NCBI GenBank assembly: GCA_025357775.1
Contig: JANXOQ010000334.1
Location: forward strand, 1 to 20,792
Origin: Ferruginibacter sp.
Lineage (GTDB): Bacteria; Bacteroidota; Bacteroidia; Chitinophagales; Chitinophagaceae
Length of the DNA: 20,792 nucleotides
Reading direction: 5' to 3'
Shown here: positions 7,354 to 15,470 of the stretch, piece after piece
How the letters are laid out: every line of letters begins with the position of its first letter
Numbering within the stretch: position 1 is the first letter of the stretch
Position numbers and translations under genes: made by a program
The notes under the pieces: model-generated
What the model was told of the DNA's origin: nothing
The model's database searches: none
The model's input: the letters and a program-made list of their open reading frames with translations, nothing else

Positions 7354-7384
7354 CCCCCTAAATCCCCCCACAGGGGGACTTGGG
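7352..7384 (+). repeat. Palindromic element copy B, abutting the murE stop
   Basis: The sequence is AGCCCCCTAAATCCCCCC, then ACA, then GGGGGACTTGGG. CCCCCT (7354-7359) pairs with AGGGGG (7372-7377), or alternatively CCCCC (7365-7369) with GGGGG (7373-7377). Its first two bases are the last two of the murE TAG. No T-run follows, so it is not a classical terminator. Confidence 0.75.
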
Positions 7385-7386
7385 TT

Positions 7387-7481
7387 TGTAATTGTTGAAT
7401 TGTTGAATTAAAAAGTAACAAATAAATTTAAGAAAGTTCCTATAAAAAAATTATAAATTATTCATTATAAATTATTAATTG
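7387..7481 (+). repeat. AT-rich repeated leader before mraY
   Basis: AATTGTTG is tandemly repeated with an 8-bp period near 7390-7408. Next to the start codon, ATTATAAATTATT occurs twice (7450-7462 and 7464-7476) with a 14-bp period. This can be read as four 7-mers: ATTATAA, ATTATTC, ATTATAA, ATTATTA. No Shine-Dalgarno site is visible before the ATG at 7482. Confidence 0.6.
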
Positions 7482-8786
7482 ATGCTTTATCATCTATTTG
7501 ATTGGATTACGCAGCATTGGACAAAGGCAACTTTCCCAGGTAGTGGGCTATTTAAGTTCATTAGTTTTCGTGTAATGATGGCGCTAATATTGTCGTTGAT
7601 TATTACGACGGTATATGGTAAAAAATTGATTGTGTTTTTGCAAAAAAAGCAAATGGGTGAAACCGTTCGTGACCTTGGGCTTGCGGGTGAGCAACAAAAA
7701 AGAGGCACACCATCTATGGGCGGTATAATTATAATTTTGGGTATTTTAATTCCTACTTTATTGCTTGCCAATTTAGATAAAGTATATATACGCTTAATGA
7801 TGCTTTGTACAGTATGGCTTGGTGCTATTGGTTTTATTGATGATTATTTAAAAATAAAAAGCAAGCGTGACGCAAAAGCAAAAGGAGTAGATTATAAAAA
7901 AAGTGACAGTGATGGATTAGCAGCAAAATTTAAATTGTTTGGGCAAGTTGGTTTAGGACTTATAGTAGGAATAACGTTAGTTTTTAGCCCCAGCGTTACT
8001 ATGAAAAGAGAAGTAACACAGGTGAGTATAAATGAAGTATTACAACAAGGGGAAAAATTATTGAAGATAGATACTTTAATGATTGACGGGAAAGTGCATT
8101 TGTTTGCAAATATAAAATCTCAAAGCACTACAATACCATTCAAAAAAAATCATGAATTTAATTATGCAGATTTATTACCAAAGAGTTTAAAAGATTATGC
8201 TTATTTAATTTATATACTGATAGTAATATTTATTGTAACAGCGGTTTCCAATGCAGCAAATATTACTGATGGTTTGGATGGGTTGGCTACGGGCATAAGT
8301 GCACTCATAGGTATAGCCTTGGGCATATTTGCTTACGTAAGTGGTAATATAAAATTTGCGGAGTATTTAAACATTATGTACATACCAAACCTTGGTGAGC
8401 TATCTATTTTTATTGCAGCATTTGTTGGCGCATGTATTGGGTTTCTTTGGTACAACTCATACCCAGCGCAAGTTTTTATGGGAGATACTGGTAGCCTTGC
8501 ATTAGGAGGTATTATTGCGGCATTGGCTATTATTGTAAGAAAAGAATTATTGATACCAATATTTTGTTTAGCATTTTTTGTGGAGCTGTGCAGTGTAATG
8601 ATACAGGTAAGTTATTTTAAATATACTAAGAAAAAGTATGGAGAGGGTAGGCGTGTTTTCTTAATGAGCCCATTGCATCATCATTATCAAAAGAAGGGTT
8701 ATCATGAAAGTAAAATAGCGGTGCGTTTTTGGATTCTTACCATTCTGTGTGTGGCAGTTGCAATTATAACATTAAAGTTGAGATAA
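7482..8786 (+). CDS. mraY: MraY, phospho-MurNAc-pentapeptide transferase
   Basis: MraY is an integral membrane enzyme that transfers phospho-MurNAc-pentapeptide from UDP to undecaprenyl phosphate to make lipid I. The ATG at 7482 is preferred over the in-frame TTG three bases upstream and gives 434 residues. Catalytic landmarks are D120-D121 in GFIDDYLK, N257 and D263/D266 in [12 protein letters not shown], and H399-H400-H401 in MSPLHHHY. About ten hydrophobic segments are visible. E. coli MraY has 360 residues. The extra length here is mostly a hydrophilic insertion at about residues 175-235, probably a loop between TM helices, a feature I recall from other Bacteroidota MraY proteins. The gene is followed four bases later by murD. 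Confidence 0.95.
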   Translation: MLYHLFDWITQHWTKATFPGSGLFKFISFRVMMALILSLIITTVYGKKLIVFLQKKQMGETVRDLGLAGEQQKRGTPSMGGIIIILGILIPTLLLANLDKVYIRLMMLCTVWLGAIGFIDDYLKIKSKRDAKAKGVDYKKSDSDGLAAKFKLFGQVGLGLIVGITLVFSPSVTMKREVTQVSINEVLQQGEKLLKIDTLMIDGKVHLFANIKSQSTTIPFKKNHEFNYADLLPKSLKDYAYLIYILIVIFIVTAVSNAANITDGLDGLATGISALIGIALGIFAYVSGNIKFAEYLNIMYIPNLGELSIFIAAFVGACIGFLWYNSYPAQVFMGDTGSLALGGIIAALAIIVRKELLIPIFCLAFFVELCSVMIQVSYFKYTKKKYGEGRRVFLMSPLHHHYQKKGYHESKIAVRFWILTILCVAVAIITLKLR

Positions 8787-8790
8787 AAAA

Positions 8791-10128
8791 GTGAAACGAA
8801 TTGTAATACTAGGAGCAGGTGAAAGTGGTATAGGCACAGCACTGTTAGCAAAGCAGCAAGGGTACAATGTGTTTGTAACAGATGGGGGAGCAATAAAAGA
8901 AAATTATAAAAATGATTTGTTGCAATACAATATTGAGTTTGAAGAAGGACAACACACAGAAGAAAAGATATTGAATGCAGATGTAGTAATGAAGAGCCCA
9001 GGCATATCTGAAAAAAATGAATTGGTAAAAAAAATAAGAGCGAAAGCAATTGACATAATAAGTGAAATAGAATTTGCATATCAATACAAAGGTGATAGCA
9101 AAGTAATTGCCATAACAGGTAGTAACGGAAAAACCACTACTACTTCTATAGTTTTTCATATTTGCAAATTGGCAGGCGAAGATTGTGCAATGGTAGGAAA
9201 TATAGGTTATTCATTTGCAAGGCAAGTGGCAGAAGCGCCAAAGAAATTGTATGTAGTAGAAGTAAGTTCTTTTCAGCTAGATGATATAAAAACATTTAGG
9301 CCAGATGTAGCGGTGATAACAAATATTACAGAAGACCATTTAGACAGATACGAATACGATGTAAAAAATTATATAAAAAGTAAATTTAGAATAATAGAAA
9401 ATCAAACTGTAGATGATGTTTTTATTTACAATTTGGACGATGAAACAACAACAGAAAATTTAAAAAACTATTCCATTAGAGCAACAAAAGCACCAATCAC
9501 TATGAGTAAAGAATTACAAGAAGGAGCATACTTAACCAACGAAGAGCTTAGAATAAAGTGGAGAGGAGAAGATATGGAAATGAATGTATCTGACTTTACT
9601 TTAAAGGGAATGCATAATAGATACAATAGTATGGCAGCAAGTATGAGTGGCTTTGCAATTGGCATTAGAAAAGAAAAAATTAGAGAGGCTATTCAAACAT
9701 TTGAAAGCTTGGAACACCGCATGGAGCCTGTAGTTACAATAAGAGGAGTAGAATTTGTAAACGATAGTAAAGCTACTAATGTAAACAGTACATGGTATGC
9801 TTTGGAAAGTATGGAAAAGCCCGTGATATTAATATTAGGTGGCGTAGATAAAGGAAATGATTATGATGCATTGCAAGAAATGGTGAAAGAAAAAGTAAAA
9901 GCAATTGTTTGTTTGGGTACAGAGAATGAAAAAATACATGAAGCATTTTCAAATACGGTTTCGCAAATGATAGATGTAGACAATGCAAAAGATGCAGTAA
10001 TAGCAGCTTATCGTTTTGCAGAAAAAGGAGATGTGGTTTTGCTTAGCCCTGCATGTGCAAGTTTTGATTTATTTAAAAATTATGAAGATAGAGGGGAGCA
10101 ATTTAAAAGAGCGGTGAAGGATTTGTAG
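8791..10128 (+). CDS. murD: MurD, UDP-MurNAc-L-Ala:D-glutamate ligase
   Basis: MurD adds D-glutamate, the second residue of the peptide stem, using ATP in the cytoplasm. Translation starts at GTG 8791, giving MKRIVILGAGESGIGTALLA, the Rossmann-like UMP-binding N-terminus. The ATP loop is GSNGKTTT (residues 110-117). The central domain has SSFQLDD, NITEDHLDRY and the Lys-containing YIKSKFRI. The C-terminal domain has EHRMEPV, NDSKATN, LGGVDKGNDY and LLSPACASFDLFKNYEDRG. At 445 residues it is of normal size. A GTG start four bases after the mraY stop suggests coupled translation. The TAG stop is followed within three bases by a palindromic repeat. Confidence 0.95.
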   Translation: MKRIVILGAGESGIGTALLAKQQGYNVFVTDGGAIKENYKNDLLQYNIEFEEGQHTEEKILNADVVMKSPGISEKNELVKKIRAKAIDIISEIEFAYQYKGDSKVIAITGSNGKTTTTSIVFHICKLAGEDCAMVGNIGYSFARQVAEAPKKLYVVEVSSFQLDDIKTFRPDVAVITNITEDHLDRYEYDVKNYIKSKFRIIENQTVDDVFIYNLDDETTTENLKNYSIRATKAPITMSKELQEGAYLTNEELRIKWRGEDMEMNVSDFTLKGMHNRYNSMAASMSGFAIGIRKEKIREAIQTFESLEHRMEPVVTIRGVEFVNDSKATNVNSTWYALESMEKPVILILGGVDKGNDYDALQEMVKEKVKAIVCLGTENEKIHEAFSNTVSQMIDVDNAKDAVIAAYRFAEKGDVVLLSPACASFDLFKNYEDRGEQFKRAVKDL

Positions 10129-10162
10129 GAGCCTCCCTAAATCTCGTCGAAGGAGGGACTTT
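10129..10162 (+). repeat. Palindromic element copy C, just after murD
   Basis: The sequence is GAGCCTCCCTAAATC, then TCGTCGA, then AGGAGGGACTTT. TCCCT (10134-10138) pairs with AGGGA (10154-10158) around a 15-base loop. Copy E in murC, read in reverse, has the same geometry with TCTCT and AGAGA, so both arms changed together. Confidence 0.75.
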
Positions 10163-10334
10163 CAGCCTGAGTTTTTCGAAGGCAGTAAAATTGTTTGAAC
10201 AAAAAGGAGGTAAGTGTAATTGTAGGTAAAAGATGAAAAATGATTTGACGAAGAACGGAGCGTCGCCACTGAAGTTCAATCAAGGAGCTTCAGCTTGTAA
10301 ACAAAAAATGTCAGCCTGAGCTTGTCGAAGGCAC
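10162..10334. repeat. Composite of palindromic repeats between murD and ftsW
   Basis: Fused to copy C is TCAGCCTGAGTTTTTCGAAGG (10162-10182). A second, closer-to-consensus copy, TCAGCCTGAGCTTGTCGAAG (10311-10330), follows 149 bp later. This word is a very common intergenic repeat in many bacterial genomes as I recall them. Between them are two hairpins: GACG/CGTC (10247-10250, 10261-10264), and CTGAAGTTC (10269-10277) with GAGCTTCAG (10285-10293). The last ends 11 bases before the ftsW start. No gene is present. Confidence 0.7.
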
Positions 10335-10344
10335 AAAAAAATAA

Positions 10345-11637
10345 ATGCTAGAAGCAAATACGATACGAGAATTTTTTAAGCCTGACTTTAGCAACATGGG
10401 CGATAACTTGGTTAAAAAAACCAAGGGCGACCGTGTGATATGGGCTATAGTGGTTATACTTACTGTAGCAAGTTTGTTGCTTGTGTACAGCAGTACAGGC
10501 TCTCTTGCTTATCGAATGAGCAAGAGTACAGAAAGTTATTTGTTTAAGCAATTTGCTTTTATAATGATTGGTATAATGGTAATTTATTTTGCTCATAGAA
10601 TTAATTATACTATTTACTCTAGAGTTGCATTGATATTATTTTTAATTTCTGTGCCGTTATTATTATATACTTTATTGTTTGGTGTGCAGTTAAATGCAGG
10701 TAGTCGATGGATAAAATTGCCTGTAATTAATATGACGTTTCAAACGTCGGACTTAGCTAAGCTTGCGTTATTCATGTATCTCAGCAGGCAGCTTAGTAGA
10801 AAACAAGCTGTTATAAAAGATTTTAAAAAAGGATTTTTACCTATTGTAGTACCTGTTGGTTTGATATGCATACTGATAGCACCAGCAAATTTATCTACAG
10901 CAATATTAGTAGCAGGTACAAGTTTTGTGTTAATGTTTATTGGACGAGTAAGTACGAAACATATTTTGATGACGATTGGAGTGGCGCTTATTCCCGCAAT
11001 ATTTTTAATATCAATAGCAGTGTCCACTTATGATAAAGAAAAAGGAGCCTCAAAAAAATTGCCAGCTATTTTAGCAGCAGGTAGAATACCAACTTGGATT
11101 GGCAGAATACAAACTTTTGTATACAGCAAGAAGGAAGATAATAATGATAAATTATATCAAATAAACCAAGCAAAAATTGCCATTGCAAGTGGTGGTTGGT
11201 TAGGGCGTGGGCCAGGAAGAAGTGAAGCAAGAAATTTTTTGCCGCATAGCTATAGCGATTTTATTTATGCAATTATAATAGAAGAGTACGGCATTTTTGG
11301 TGCAGCGTTTATGTGTTTTATTTATTTATATTTTTTGTATAGATGTATAAGAATTTATAGAAAATGTCCGTATGCATTTGGAGCTTTCTTAGCATTGGCA
11401 TTGAGTTTTACATTGGTAATACAAGCTATTGCAAATATGGGTGTAAATGTAAATTTATTTCCAAATACGGGTGTTACGCTTCCATTGGTTAGTATGGGTG
11501 GAAGTAGTTTTTTATTTACGTGTTTATCTATAGGTATTATTTTAAGTGTAAGTAGAAATGTGGAGCAGCAAGAAGGCAAAGCGGTATTGCAAGCACTAAA
11601 AGATAGTGTAAAAGAAAAAGAAATTGTAGCAGTATGA
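10345..11637 (+). CDS. ftsW: FtsW, septal peptidoglycan glycosyltransferase (SEDS family)
   Basis: FtsW is a polytopic SEDS-family polymerase that joins lipid II into glycan strands at the septum, working with FtsI. About ten TM segments are visible from residue 33 onward. Signature pieces are LLVYSSTGSLAYR after TM1, LNAGSRWIKLP, QTSDLAKLALFMYLSR, YQINQAKIAIASGGWLGRGPGRS and the C-terminal GVNVNLFPNTGVTLPLVSMGGSS. At 430 residues it is slightly longer than E. coli FtsW, mainly through a charged cytoplasmic N-terminus of about 30 residues. ATG 10345 is used; an internal ATG at codon 18 is possible but would remove conserved-looking charged residues. Its stop overlaps the murG start (ATGATGA). 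Confidence 0.95.
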   Translation: MLEANTIREFFKPDFSNMGDNLVKKTKGDRVIWAIVVILTVASLLLVYSSTGSLAYRMSKSTESYLFKQFAFIMIGIMVIYFAHRINYTIYSRVALILFLISVPLLLYTLLFGVQLNAGSRWIKLPVINMTFQTSDLAKLALFMYLSRQLSRKQAVIKDFKKGFLPIVVPVGLICILIAPANLSTAILVAGTSFVLMFIGRVSTKHILMTIGVALIPAIFLISIAVSTYDKEKGASKKLPAILAAGRIPTWIGRIQTFVYSKKEDNNDKLYQINQAKIAIASGGWLGRGPGRSEARNFLPHSYSDFIYAIIIEEYGIFGAAFMCFIYLYFLYRCIRIYRKCPYAFGAFLALALSFTLVIQAIANMGVNVNLFPNTGVTLPLVSMGGSSFLFTCLSIGIILSVSRNVEQQEGKAVLQALKDSVKEKEIVAV

Positions 11638-12761
11638 TGAGTGAATTACAGAACATAGATGGAAATAAGTTACGCATCATTATAGCAGGTGGTGGCACGG
11701 GTGGGCATATTTTTCCTGCTATAGCCATTGCAAATGCTATAAAAAAAATAAAACCAACTACAGAATTTTTATTTGTAGGTGCAAAAGGAAAAATGGAAAT
11801 GGAAAAAGTGCCGCAAGCAGGCTACGAAATAAAAGGATTGGATATAGCAGGGTTTAACAGAAGTTCTTTGATAAAAAATATTGGTTTGCCTTTTAAAATT
11901 TTTAAAAGTTTTTTACAAGTTTCTAAAATTATAAAAGAGTTTAAGCCAGATGCGGTAATAGGTGTAGGAGGTTATTCTAGTTTTCCTGTTCTGCGTTTTG
12001 CTCAGAGTAAAAAGATACCTACATTTTTACACGAAAGTAATTCGTTTGCTGGTAAGAGTAATATTTTGCTTGGTAGAAAAGCTACTAAAATATTTACTGC
12101 TACAGATGATATGAAAGCATTTTTTCCTGCTGCCAAAACAATGCTTACAGGAAACCCAGTAAGGCAAACGATAAGCCATAGTATAGTTTCAAGGGCTGAA
12201 GGATTGAAGTTTTTTGGTTTACAAGAAAATAAAAAAACTGTATTAGTAGTTGGTGGTAGCCTTGGGGCAAAATCTATAAACGAAGCTATTAATAAAAGTA
12301 TAAATGTATTTGCTGAAAATAATTTGCAGCTAATATGGCAAACGGGTAAACCTTATTTTGATACAGCAGTAGCAGCGGTAAAAGGGCATGATGAAATTTA
12401 TATGAACAATTTTATTAGCCAAATGGAAAATGCTTATGCAGCTGCTGATGTAATAATAAGTAGAAGTGGCGCAATGGCGGTGGCGGAAATTTGCTTGGTA
12501 GGTAAGCCTACAATATTTGTGCCTTACCCTCATGCAGCAGAAGACCACCAAACGGCAAATGCAAATGTATTGGTAAATAGCCATGCAGCATTGATGGTAA
12601 AAGACGATGCTGCAAAAAATGATTTGGTAAATACCCTGTTAAAATTGATAACAGATGAAAATTTGCAAAACGAATTGAAAAATAGCATAAAGAAATTAGC
12701 AGTAAAAAATGCAGATGAAATAATAGCATCACAAATTTTGCAAGCAATTAACAAAGCATGA
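11634..12761 (+). CDS. murG: MurG, undecaprenyl-PP-MurNAc-pentapeptide GlcNAc transferase
   Basis: MurG is a GT-B fold (GT28) enzyme on the inner face of the cytoplasmic membrane that adds GlcNAc to lipid I to make lipid II. The N-terminal glycine-rich loop is GGGTGGH (residues 19-25). HESNSFAGKSN, the second loop GGSLGAKSIN and the donor-binding SRSGAMAVAEI, PYPHAAEDHQTANA follow in order. At 375 residues it is typical. Two adjacent ATG codons (11634 and 11637) are possible starts. The first overlaps the ftsW stop codon, and the product differs by one methionine. The stop overlaps the murC start as ATGA, so ftsW, murG and murC are probably translationally coupled. Confidence 0.95.
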   Translation: MMSELQNIDGNKLRIIIAGGGTGGHIFPAIAIANAIKKIKPTTEFLFVGAKGKMEMEKVPQAGYEIKGLDIAGFNRSSLIKNIGLPFKIFKSFLQVSKIIKEFKPDAVIGVGGYSSFPVLRFAQSKKIPTFLHESNSFAGKSNILLGRKATKIFTATDDMKAFFPAAKTMLTGNPVRQTISHSIVSRAEGLKFFGLQENKKTVLVVGGSLGAKSINEAINKSINVFAENNLQLIWQTGKPYFDTAVAAVKGHDEIYMNNFISQMENAYAAADVIISRSGAMAVAEICLVGKPTIFVPYPHAAEDHQTANANVLVNSHAALMVKDDAAKNDLVNTLLKLITDENLQNELKNSIKKLAVKNADEIIASQILQAINKA

Positions 12762-14137
12762 TTGATATAAACAAAATATCGGCAGTATATTTCCTAGGCA
12801 TTGGCGGCATAGGTATGAGTGCTCTTGCAAGGTATTTTAATGAGAAAGGAGTAAAAGTAAGCGGGTACGATAAAACGGAAACAGCACTTACAGATAAATT
12901 GATAGCAGAAGGTATAGAAATACATTTTGTAGATGATGTAAACATGGTAGATAAAAATGCAGATATAGTGGTGTACACACCCGCTGTGCCTGCAAATAAT
13001 ACAGAGCTTAATTTTTTTAAAGACAATAATTACAATCTGCTAAAACGTAGTGATGTATTGGGTTTGCTTACTGCAAATAGTTTTAATGTATGTGTAGCAG
13101 GCACACATGGCAAAACAACCACTAGCGCAATGATAGCGCATATTTTAAAAAATAGTGGCTATGGTTGCAATGCATTTTTAGGCGGTATTGCGGCAAACTA
13201 TGATACAAATTATTTGCATAGTGACAATAATGTATCAGTAGTTGAAGCAGATGAGTATGATAGAAGTTTTTTGAAATTGAGTCCTGATGTTGCAATCATT
13301 ACTTCTATAGATGCAGACCATTTAGATATATATGGTACTGAAAAAAATATGCAAGATGCATTTGTAGAATTTACAACTAAGACAAAAGTGGGAGGTTGTT
13401 TGATAATTAAACATGGTTTGAAAAGAATAGAAGATTTTAAAGTTAAAGATATATGTACCTATTCTTTCAGTGATAAAAATGCAAATATTCATATTGATAA
13501 TTTAGTAATAAATAGTGGTGCGTATCAATTTGATGTAATAAATAATTTTTGGATAATAAAAGATGTAGTGTTGAATATGGGAGGCTTGCACAACATTGAA
13601 AATGTAATAGCAGCAATAGGTGTAGCCAAGTATTTGAAAATTGATAATGATAAAATAAAAAATGCAGTTAGTTCCTTCACAGGAGTGAAACGAAGATTTG
13701 AATATATTATTAAAACAGACGGTTTGGTATTTTTAGATGACTATGCACATCATCCAGAAGAATTGAGAGCATTGATAGAGGGAGCAAAAAATTTATTTCC
13801 TAAAAAAAAGTGTACGGTTATTTTCCAGCCACATCTATTTAGTAGAACAAAAGATTTGGCAGATGGATTTGCAGAAGTATTAAGCATGGCAGACGAAACA
13901 ATTTTATTACCCATTTACCCAGCAAGAGAACTACCAATGGAAGGAGTAACGAGTGAGTTGATAGCTTCTAAAATGGATAAAAGGAAAGTAAAAATTTTGG
14001 AAAAAGAACAGTTGCTGAAATATTTAGAGAGTTTAAAAGTCTCTTCTTCGGAGGGATTTAGAGAGGCTCTTATTATAACAGCAGGAGCAGGAGATATAGA
14101 TGCATTAGTACAACCAATAAAAAATTTGTTCTTATAA
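12758..14137 (+). CDS. murC: MurC, UDP-N-acetylmuramate:L-alanine ligase
   Basis: MurC attaches the first residue of the peptide stem, L-alanine, to UDP-MurNAc in the cytoplasm. GIGGIGMSALARYF forms the N-terminal nucleotide-binding loop. The ATP loop is GTHGKTT (residues 115-121). EADEYDRSFL, SIDADHLDIYG and the C-terminal DDYAHHPEE (from D327) with FQPHLFSRT and PIYPARE are all present, so the enzyme looks intact. It has 459 residues. An 11-residue stretch, K427 to A437, lies just before the final strand IITAGAGDID. That stretch is encoded by a reverse copy of the palindromic element seen in the spacers of this cluster. One base separates its stop from the ftsQ start. Confidence 0.95.
   Translation: MIDINKISAVYFLGIGGIGMSALARYFNEKGVKVSGYDKTETALTDKLIAEGIEIHFVDDVNMVDKNADIVVYTPAVPANNTELNFFKDNNYNLLKRSDVLGLLTANSFNVCVAGTHGKTTTSAMIAHILKNSGYGCNAFLGGIAANYDTNYLHSDNNVSVVEADEYDRSFLKLSPDVAIITSIDADHLDIYGTEKNMQDAFVEFTTKTKVGGCLIIKHGLKRIEDFKVKDICTYSFSDKNANIHIDNLVINSGAYQFDVINNFWIIKDVVLNMGGLHNIENVIAAIGVAKYLKIDNDKIKNAVSSFTGVKRRFEYIIKTDGLVFLDDYAHHPEELRALIEGAKNLFPKKKCTVIFQPHLFSRTKDLADGFAEVLSMADETILLPIYPARELPMEGVTSELIASKMDKRKVKILEKEQLLKYLESLKVSSSEGFREALIITAGAGDIDALVQPIKNLFL
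14036..14068 (-). repeat. Palindromic element copy E, embedded in frame in murC
   Basis: Read on the minus strand it is AGCCTCTCTAAATCCCTC, then CGAAGA, then AGAGACTTT, closely matching copy C after murD. TCTCT (14040-14044) pairs with AGAGA (14060-14064). It covers exactly 33 bases, or 11 codons, and starts on a codon boundary of murC, giving KVSSSEGFREA. Confidence 0.75.
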
Positions 14138-14138
14138 A

Positions 14139-15377
14139 ATGGCACAAAGTAAAAACGATACAAAAAAATTATTAACCAGTGTATTATGGTTGGTGGTAGG
14201 TGTTGCAACCTTTGCATTGCTTATTGCTGCCGTATACAATAAAGAAAGTAAGCATTGCAAAGGGGTTGATATAAGTATCTCAGGAGTTACCAATAATTTT
14301 TTTATTGATAAAAGTGATGTGTACAATATCATTAAAAATAATGGTGGAGATAGCACCCAACATATTGCATTGGCTAATATAAATTTGAAGCTCATTGAAA
14401 AAGAATTAGAAAAAGATGTATGGGTAAAAAATGCAGAGTTGTATTTCGATAACAATAATATTTTAAAAGTAACGGTAGAAGAAAGAGAACCTATAGCAAG
14501 AATTTTTTCAAACACAGGTAATACTTTTTATATAGATAGTAGTTGCAAAATTTTGCAACTTAGCAATAAATTTTCTGCAAGGTTACCAATATTTACAGGC
14601 TTTAATAGTGATGCAGCCAAAATGTTGAAACCAGATAGTACTTTGTTGCAAGCAATAAAAAACATTGCATTAAAAATAAATGTAGATACTTTTTTAACTG
14701 CTATGATAGAGCAGATAGATATTGTAGCAAAAAGTAATTTTGAATTTGTGCCAAAGCTTGGTAAGCAAAAAATATTATTTGGAGATGCAAATGACGTAGA
14801 TGCAAAATTTAATAAACTAAAATTGTTTTATAAAAATGTAATAGCACAAACAGGTTGGAATAGATACAGTACTATTAATTTGCAATATAAAGACCAAGTA
14901 ATAGCAAGTATAAAGGGTGCTACAGATGTATCTTCAGATTCTTTAAAAACTTTGCTTATGATGCAGATGATGGTAGAAAATGCAATACAAAAATCTGCAG
15001 ATAGTTCTATAACTTTTCTAAATGAAAAAAACAATACAGATAGTTCTATGATTGAACAATCTGTAGAAAGAGAGGATGAAGGAGTAGAACAAAGTGTAAC
15101 AGCTTTAGCAGCTGCAAATGCCACAGTCGTAAAAAAAGCAGTCATTCAAAAACCTGTAGTAATTGCAAAAGTTGTTAAAAATAAACCAACCCTCATTCCT
15201 GTAAAACCACTTATAAAAAAACCTGTTGCATTAGCTGTAGCAAAACCTGCTACAGCCGTTGCAACAAAACCAATCGTAATGCAGCCAAAGCCAAAGTCAA
15301 AATCAACTATTGCTAAGCCAATTACAAAACCAGTAGCAAAAAAGAAACCACCACCTAAACAGACTATAGATTATTAG
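14139..15377 (+). CDS. ftsQ: FtsQ/DivIB divisome protein with a Lys-Pro-rich C-terminal tail
   Basis: FtsQ is a bitopic scaffold that links early and late divisome proteins. A short cytoplasmic N-terminus is followed by one TM segment (about 13-33, VLWLVVGVATFALLIAAVY), a POTRA-like domain (about 40-110, with LEKDVWVKNAELYFDNNN and VEEREPIAR) and the FtsQ beta domain to about residue 270. The family is usually about 240-290 residues, but this protein has 412. The excess is a variable acidic and Ser-rich stretch (about 280-325) and then an 83-residue tail (330-412) with about 20 lysines, about ten Lys-Pro pairs and almost no acidic residues. By topology the tail is periplasmic. It lies between murC and ftsA, the standard ftsQ position. 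Confidence 0.9.
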   Translation: MAQSKNDTKKLLTSVLWLVVGVATFALLIAAVYNKESKHCKGVDISISGVTNNFFIDKSDVYNIIKNNGGDSTQHIALANINLKLIEKELEKDVWVKNAELYFDNNNILKVTVEEREPIARIFSNTGNTFYIDSSCKILQLSNKFSARLPIFTGFNSDAAKMLKPDSTLLQAIKNIALKINVDTFLTAMIEQIDIVAKSNFEFVPKLGKQKILFGDANDVDAKFNKLKLFYKNVIAQTGWNRYSTINLQYKDQVIASIKGATDVSSDSLKTLLMMQMMVENAIQKSADSSITFLNEKNNTDSSMIEQSVEREDEGVEQSVTALAAANATVVKKAVIQKPVVIAKVVKNKPTLIPVKPLIKKPVALAVAKPATAVATKPIVMQPKPKSKSTIAKPITKPVAKKKPPPKQTIDY

Positions 15378-15416
15378 ATACAGCATCATTTTTTTAACAA
15401 ATTTCAAATCATCACA

Positions 15417-15453
15417 GGGTTTCTAAATCCTCCTTCGGGGGTAGTAGGGGGCT
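15417..15453 (-). repeat. Palindromic element copy F (divergent), before ftsA
   Basis: On the minus strand it reads AGCCCCCTACTACCCCCGAA, then GGAGGATTTAGAAACCC. The AGCCCCCTA start and CCCCCGAAGG centre match the other copies, but the right arm has diverged. On the plus strand CCTCC (15429-15433) faces GGGGG (15437-15441) across a TTC loop. It ends 17 bases before the ftsA ATG. Confidence 0.6.
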
Positions 15454-15470
15454 AAAAAAAATACATAATC

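Noticed and set aside
7352..7384. Rho-independent terminator after murE
   Set aside because: There is a C/G stem but no T-run after it, downstream genes are essential and cotranscribed in this layout, and the sequence belongs to a repeat family.
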